36,473 nt of DNA, taken from Paludibacteraceae bacterium. Its GTDB lineage: Bacteria > Bacteroidota > Bacteroidia > Bacteroidales > Paludibacteraceae. Every line of letters starts with the position of its first letter. The first letter of the stretch is position 1. The DNA lies in assembly GCA_024689005.1 (NCBI GenBank), contig JAILDU010000009.1, positions 1-36,473 on the forward strand, read 5' to 3'. A model generated the notes under the pieces. It did not search any database and was not told where the DNA came from. It worked only from the letters and a program-made list of their open reading frames with translations. This document shows positions 32,801 to 36,473 of the stretch, piece after piece. The position numbers and the translations under genes are program-made.

Positions 32801-34442
32801 TCCGGTCCGGATTGACACCATTCATGTCCACCGATAGTTTGAAGCGCGTACGCAATCCGTCGCCTAAAGAGGCTATACCAAACGGGGCGGAGTCAAAATG
32901 GCGACATATAAGTTCAAAATTGACTTCCGGACTCTTTTCTTTGTAGTTGATATTGCCGTTAAAGGCTAATTTCAGATGATCGTCATCTATGTCAAATCGT
33001 CCGTTGAATTGTTGCGGAGAGTAGTTGCCGTCCAGCGTCAACTCGTCATATGTATAGTCCTTGTAGATAAAATCGCTCACCTTCCCCTTCACTTTTCCGC
33101 GAGCCTGTCCGTCAGCCAATACTCCGTTGGTCTGCACATCCACTGTAGCTGATGTCCATTCCGGTACACCCAGCAGGTATCCGAAACGATAGTTGCGCGC
33201 CACTACGCGCGCGTCATAATGTAAGGTCTCGAAGGTCGAGTCGCTCATGAACTGGCCATTAGTGGTCACTATACCTAATGCCGTCATAAAGGCTCCTTGC
33301 AGACGTATATCGTGCAGATAGCCTTCTGCCAAGCCGCGATAGTGCATGCCACCCAGGCGATGCAACTGATCCGGTAACTTAACCGGTTTCTTGGTCAGCT
33401 GTGACAGCATATCTTGCAACATCGGAGCGGTCGCATATATGTCTTGAAAATTGGCGCGAATATACGAGTTGTTCAGGTCCGGTAGTCCGGCCACAAACAT
33501 GTCTCCGGCAAACACATCGTTTCCGTCGTATTGCACACTCAGTCCGTTTGCATGTAGCGAATCCAAACGTCCGCTCAGTTCGCCTTGTGCGCATATCTTG
33601 CTCTTTACGTTCGATAGTTGCGGAACCAGCAATGCCAGATCCGATGCCACCAGACATGCTTCGTGTAGTTGTACCTTGAAGTCTATCTCATGGGCCGACC
33701 GAATCAGGTTGAGCGTATCTCCCACCGGATAACGAATCTCTATTCCGTTCAGGTTGCAATACGAACGGGGTAACTGTAGCGCCAGTTTGGGCACAGCCAG
33801 CATGGTGTCGTTGAAGATGACATGGGCTTGCAGGTCTTTCAATGTGAACCTGTCGGCTTGGCCGCGCTTCGTCAGTTCGCCTTTCAGTTTTCTTACTTCC
33901 ACATCCAGCACTATGTCTGTCAGTTCATGCAGGTCCACTCGTGCGGTCTCTATCCGGCCGTTCCAGTCTTCCACCCGCGCACGGACATTCTCCACATCTA
34001 TGTCCTCCAACGAAACCAGATTCTTCTTCGGCTCGTTCTTCTTGTCGCTTGTAAATGCATCTGCCAAGAACTGATAGTTCCATGTGCTGTCTGGCAACAA
34101 ATAGGTGTTGAGCACCGCATCCCTCACGTGCAGATGTGAGAAGCGGATGGCATCTTCGCGCAAAGACAACGGGCGGAAATGTGCATATACCTCAGCCACA
34201 TAGACCAGCGTGTCGTGCTGTTGGTCTTCTATGTATATGTCCTGTATCCGCAGGCGAGCCGGCAGGTGATACTCCACTTTGCCGATGTGCGCTTGTGTGC
34301 CCAATGTGCGCGCTAACTCTTTCGTCACGCGCTGTACTATAGCGGTCTCCACCGCGTTGCTCATCAGTATGCACACCAACAGGCCGCACACCAGCAAAAT
34401 GCCGGCGAGCGTAATACCTGTTATGGTGAGAGCACGCTTCAT
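29844..34442 (-). CDS. tamB: TamB-like translocation/assembly protein (DUF490)
   Basis: 1532 residues. An N-terminal membrane anchor (KRALTITGITLAGILLVCGLL) is followed by AsmA/DUF748-like beta-rich repeats over most of the length. Around residues 1200-1450 lies the TamB/DUF490 C-terminal core with ELPLSDHTIQQQVRQVIN and QVIYLLVFNRF, then a Lys-rich tail. TamB-type proteins span the periplasm and help lipid transport or outer-membrane protein assembly. Its usual partner TamA (BamA family) is not in the window. It follows the M28 peptidase gene by 26 bp, in the prs run. Confidence 0.92.
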   Translation of the reverse strand: MKRALTITGITLAGILLVCGLLVCILMSNAVETAIVQRVTKELARTLGTQAHIGKVEYHLPARLRIQDIYIEDQQHDTLVYVAEVYAHFRPLSLREDAIRFSHLHVRDAVLNTYLLPDSTWNYQFLADAFTSDKKNEPKKNLVSLEDIDVENVRARVEDWNGRIETARVDLHELTDIVLDVEVRKLKGELTKRGQADRFTLKDLQAHVIFNDTMLAVPKLALQLPRSYCNLNGIEIRYPVGDTLNLIRSAHEIDFKVQLHEACLVASDLALLVPQLSNVKSKICAQGELSGRLDSLHANGLSVQYDGNDVFAGDMFVAGLPDLNNSYIRANFQDIYATAPMLQDMLSQLTKKPVKLPDQLHRLGGMHYRGLAEGYLHDIRLQGAFMTALGIVTTNGQFMSDSTFETLHYDARVVARNYRFGYLLGVPEWTSATVDVQTNGVLADGQARGKVKGKVSDFIYKDYTYDELTLDGNYSPQQFNGRFDIDDDHLKLAFNGNINYKEKSPEVNFELICRHFDSAPFGIASLGDGLRTRFKLSVDMNGVNPDRMSGNVVLSSLFLATPKDSIQMNKITLLVSAAEDHNKAITLKSDYLTAQVDGIFRYTDIAPAMQNMIHHYLPSAVVASKKEPNDVHINLAADGYRLRDLQRLFTAPVTLSDHPTLRASVDIPVEGEPHVDMRFHAPGVRAMNTPLHDLTVIAATVDKLIHNKNAEGSGLSLSVAAEAMQMQTAISCLAFRDTVLTHVTLRQQAELDEKLPNGWRDLTPRQLQRALSKLDWHDQQRAMLNAQRAGVYGGDLHLITHFSRYVQKPLIDMHILPSSLTLRDSVYTISESRIAYCAADTSLQVQHFAFEGGGQYLFAHGTGSRRASDVLSVNIKGIDASYVVPFVLPVQTIMFNGILNGKADIASLFRKPSVEAKIHVDSMGLNNCYFGEAEVDLHLRDKLRFHADVMRPTRKVVDLEGVASLFDGSGAWKLDMRADSVPIDFVNHWTSSVLDNLQGYASGRVCVGGKKNEVYVLMRAAAQDASFTLPWTGCRYTIHGDTLVMDTTSVRFPHVHVTDAEGHLVEVNGAVYHKQFQNFRLNIHADARDALVFDFPDKEGEMLQGHVYATGHADVTGDEMNILVDADAVTSGKSRFRLNLDNTSSAYESNFIHFVAHADSTKKDEEAKPIETDLDNIDIVVKKKKDNDEYKREGRCQLALNIEVNPKLLFQLVLGERTGDMIQGRGSGALRATYDTETGDVRLLGTCDIEQGTLSYTVANVIRREFNVASGSTIIFSGDATNPQLDVTAQYKVTANLKDLFGDEIEQIGTTRSNIPVLTCLHMTGSLNNPILNFSLELPLSDHTIQQQVRQVINTDEMLMRQVIYLLVFNRFFTPDYMSQAQYATLNSTYSLLSSTVTGQINSWLGKLSDVLTLGVAIRADGEGADASQEYEAQIQLHPVDRLVINGNVGYRYNDVSNQPFFGDLDVELLLTEDGQWRLKGYTHTVDKYSLRQASTIQGFGLLWKKDFNVPSKEERATKKAERKNKKDKEKK

Positions 34443-34468
34443 TGGAGAATGTAGCTTAAGGTTCGTTC

Positions 34469-35497
34469 TTATAGTTGACTCATGACAACTTCACCAACTG
34501 CCTGCAGTGTCGTGCGGCTGATGTTGTCCATGTTGTCTCTGCGTGTATGCCACCAGGACGGAAAACCTGTTGCATTACGCAGATCGTAGTGTATGATATC
34601 CACACAAGGGATACCTGCCATCGTGTTCACATAGTAATGGTCGTCGGTGATGGGGTAACTCTGTTGATTGCTGAAAAGCGCGCCATACCCCAGACGCTCA
34701 GCTGCACGCCATATCTGCTGCTGATAGTTGGACGCGTACTGCGTCGAGTACATCTCTTTCGGAAAATATGCATCCGGAGCGCCCACCATGTCCAGCAATA
34801 TGCCGAACTTATACTTGGCTACGGGTAGCTGCGAATTGGCTATGTTGGCATAATTGGTTGCCCATAGCTGCGAACCCAGACACCACGTGTTCTCTTTCTC
34901 TTTGCCCGTGTAGAACTGAGGTGTTCCCATGTCCTCGCAGTCAAAGAAAATGATATCCACCGGTGTCGTTAGCGTCGAGTCTGCCTGTTTCTTGCCCAAC
35001 TGACGCGCTATCTCCAGCAGTACTCCAACGCCGCTCGCTCCATCGTTGGCGCCCGGCACGTTATACTGACGGTCGGAGTATTCCTCTTCCTCATCACACC
35101 ACGGACGTGTGTCATAGTGTGCCGACAGCAGTACACGCGGACGATTGGCTATCTCCGGAGTGGAGAAATGGCCAATGATATTGTATATCTGCTGCATGTT
35201 GTCGCGGTAATCGGGCATCTGACCCTTCTGCAACTCTACCGTCGCACCGCTTGCACGTAGTTGTTCTATCAACCATACCGCACATTGCATATGTGCAGCA
35301 CTGTTCGGCACTCGCGGACCGAATGCCATCTGTCTTTCTATATAGCTGTACGCCGAATCGGCACAGAAAGCCGGGCGGCTTTCTGTTACCGATTTCTTGG
35401 CACAAGAGACAAGGAGGCAGGCTATTCCTGCCACCATGATTATAACGTATTTACTTAAAATCTTCAAGTCTTCTAACTTTTTATGATCAATTATCAT
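34469..35497 (-). CDS. M28 family zinc peptidase, lipoprotein (glutaminyl-cyclase-like)
   Basis: 342 residues. A membrane-signal segment ends in a lipobox (IACLLVSC, Cys32). The M28 metal ligands are visible in order: H in LLSAHYDTRPW, D in GANDGASGVGVLLE, E in DCEDMG, D in ILLDMVG and H in FPSWWHTRRDN. The layout matches bacterial glutaminyl-peptide cyclotransferase or aminopeptidase. A role in processing N-terminal glutamine of exported proteins is possible. It starts 5 bp after the prs stop, so they are co-transcribed. Confidence 0.88.
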   Translation of the reverse strand: MIIDHKKLEDLKILSKYVIIMVAGIACLLVSCAKKSVTESRPAFCADSAYSYIERQMAFGPRVPNSAAHMQCAVWLIEQLRASGATVELQKGQMPDYRDNMQQIYNIIGHFSTPEIANRPRVLLSAHYDTRPWCDEEEEYSDRQYNVPGANDGASGVGVLLEIARQLGKKQADSTLTTPVDIIFFDCEDMGTPQFYTGKEKENTWCLGSQLWATNYANIANSQLPVAKYKFGILLDMVGAPDAYFPKEMYSTQYASNYQQQIWRAAERLGYGALFSNQQSYPITDDHYYVNTMAGIPCVDIIHYDLRNATGFPSWWHTRRDNMDNISRTTLQAVGEVVMSQL

Positions 35498-35502
35498 TCG
35501 CT

Positions 35503-36459
35503 TTACTTCACGTTTGCTTCGCTCACGCTGGTGTGGTTCTGGATAGCGAGAATAGTCTGTGCTATCGGTCTTGCCAGGCTGGCAATATGCAGTTTCGGGA
35601 AGTCTATCTCGTCCTTAGGTATCGAATCGGTGCATACCAATTCCTCCAGCGGACTTGCCTGTATGTTAGCAATCGCATTGCCGCTCAATACACCGTGAGT
35701 TACAACGGCACGAACACTCTTCGCACCCGATGCCATCATCACTTCGGCTGCTTTACACAACGTTCCTGCGGTATCGGCTATGTCGTCCACAATAACGACA
35801 TCCTTGCCGTACACATCACCCAATACACGAATCTCAGACACCTTGTTGAAGTCCGGACGGTTCTTGTAGCAAATCACCATCGGCACTTCGCGGTTCGTCA
35901 GACCGTGCAACTTCTTTGCGTAGTTAGACGCACGCTTCGAACCTCCGATATCCGGTGAGGCTACAATCAGTTTCTTCAGATTCAGGTTGGCAATGTAAGG
36001 TGCCAACACATTCATTCCATACACGTGATCCACCGGGATGTCAAAGAATCCCTGGATCTGGTCTGCATGCAGATCCACTGTGATCACGCGATCAGCTCCT
36101 GCCACTTGCAGCATGTTTGCCACCAATTTGGCTCCGATAGATACACGAGGCTTGTCCTTGCGATCTTGACGAGCCCAACCAAAATACGGGATGACCGCAA
36201 TCACCTTGTACGCGCTCGCACGCTTGGCCGCATCGATCATGAGGAGCAGCTCCATCAGATTGTCACTCGTCGGGCAGGTCGATTGTACCAGGTACACCGA
36301 CTGACCGCGGACTGACTCCTCAAAATAGGTACAAAACTCGCCGTCTGAAAAACGGTCAATGTGCAACTTGCCTAACTGGCAACCCAACTCGTCGCAGACG
36401 CGCTGCGCCAATGCTTCGCCTTTCGCACCGGCAAAGACTTTGAATTCATTTGTTTCCAT
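35503..36459 (-). CDS. prs: Ribose-phosphate pyrophosphokinase
   Basis: 318 residues from the ATG at 36459; a second ATG at 36465 would add two. It makes PRPP from ribose 5-phosphate and ATP. Motifs: SDGEFCTYFEESVRG at the N-terminus, YFGWARQDRKDKPR, the Mg-binding DLHADQIQGFFDIPVDH, and the PRPP-binding loop VVIVDDIADTAGTL. It opens the prs-M28-tamB run; its promoter is outside the window. Confidence 0.98.
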   Translation of the reverse strand: METNEFKVFAGAKGEALAQRVCDELGCQLGKLHIDRFSDGEFCTYFEESVRGQSVYLVQSTCPTSDNLMELLLMIDAAKRASAYKVIAVIPYFGWARQDRKDKPRVSIGAKLVANMLQVAGADRVITVDLHADQIQGFFDIPVDHVYGMNVLAPYIANLNLKKLIVASPDIGGSKRASNYAKKLHGLTNREVPMVICYKNRPDFNKVSEIRVLGDVYGKDVVIVDDIADTAGTLCKAAEVMMASGAKSVRAVVTHGVLSGNAIANIQASPLEELVCTDSIPKDEIDFPKLHIASLARPIAQTILAIQNHTSVSEANVK

Positions 36460-36473
36460 AGACATCGGCTATT

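Overview
The window looks like chromosomal DNA from a Bacteroidota organism, most likely order Bacteroidales. The reasons are: promoters of the TTG / TAnnTTTG type instead of sigma70 boxes; no clear Shine-Dalgarno sequences; a BspA-like leucine-rich-repeat surface protein with a Bacteroidales-style C-terminal tail; several short lipoproteins and secreted proteins of families I do not recognise; and single-copy housekeeping genes of the Bacteroidota type. I saw no rRNA, tRNA, CRISPR array, transposase or integrase. I did not assign a genus.

Layout. 1-6500 (minus strand): hflX (cut by the window edge), lemA and a TPM-domain membrane protein; rpsO with its own promoter and structured leader; then a probable nadK-lgt-fmt-HD operon. 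6500-9970: an MBOAT O-acyltransferase and an SGNH-like partner lie between two 171-bp direct repeats. The right repeat is the 3' end of a secreted-protein gene and the left is a truncated copy of it. 10250-15710 (plus): BspA-like protein, pdxJ, exbB, exbD, a TonB/TolA-like transducer and a DJ-1 protein form one probable transcript. 15767-18025 (minus): a complete preQ0/preQ1 branch of queuosine synthesis, queF-queC-queD-queE. 18274-18993 (plus): a promoter, a heavily structured RNA and a small lipoprotein. 19103-24070 (minus): malQ (CBM20-GH77), two tandem deoxynucleoside kinases and a lipoprotein. 24141-24380: a frameshifted HNH endonuclease remnant with its terminator. 24521-25970 (plus): a secreted protein of unknown function, then a small RNA gene with promoter and UUCG terminator. 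26390-27242 (minus): an internally duplicated membrane protein. 27415-29785 (plus): pnp. 29844-36459 (minus): prs, an M28 peptidase lipoprotein and a TamB-like protein.

Two features stand out across the whole window. First, fifteen promoters can be read by eye, all with exactly 20 nt between TTG and TAnnTTTG, often with an extended TTGCATAT -33 region and a GC-rich start of the transcript. Some carry inverted repeats shared between unlinked genes. Second, short-period degenerate tandem arrays recur. Arrays of 11 bp (TCG in fixed phase), 7 bp and 8 bp sit in many intergenic regions, and two 7-bp arrays lie inside the fmt and queE coding sequences. The best candidates for undescribed biology are the structured RNA at 18310-18553, the small RNA at 25850-25969, the repeat-bounded acyltransferase cassette, and the periodic arrays.
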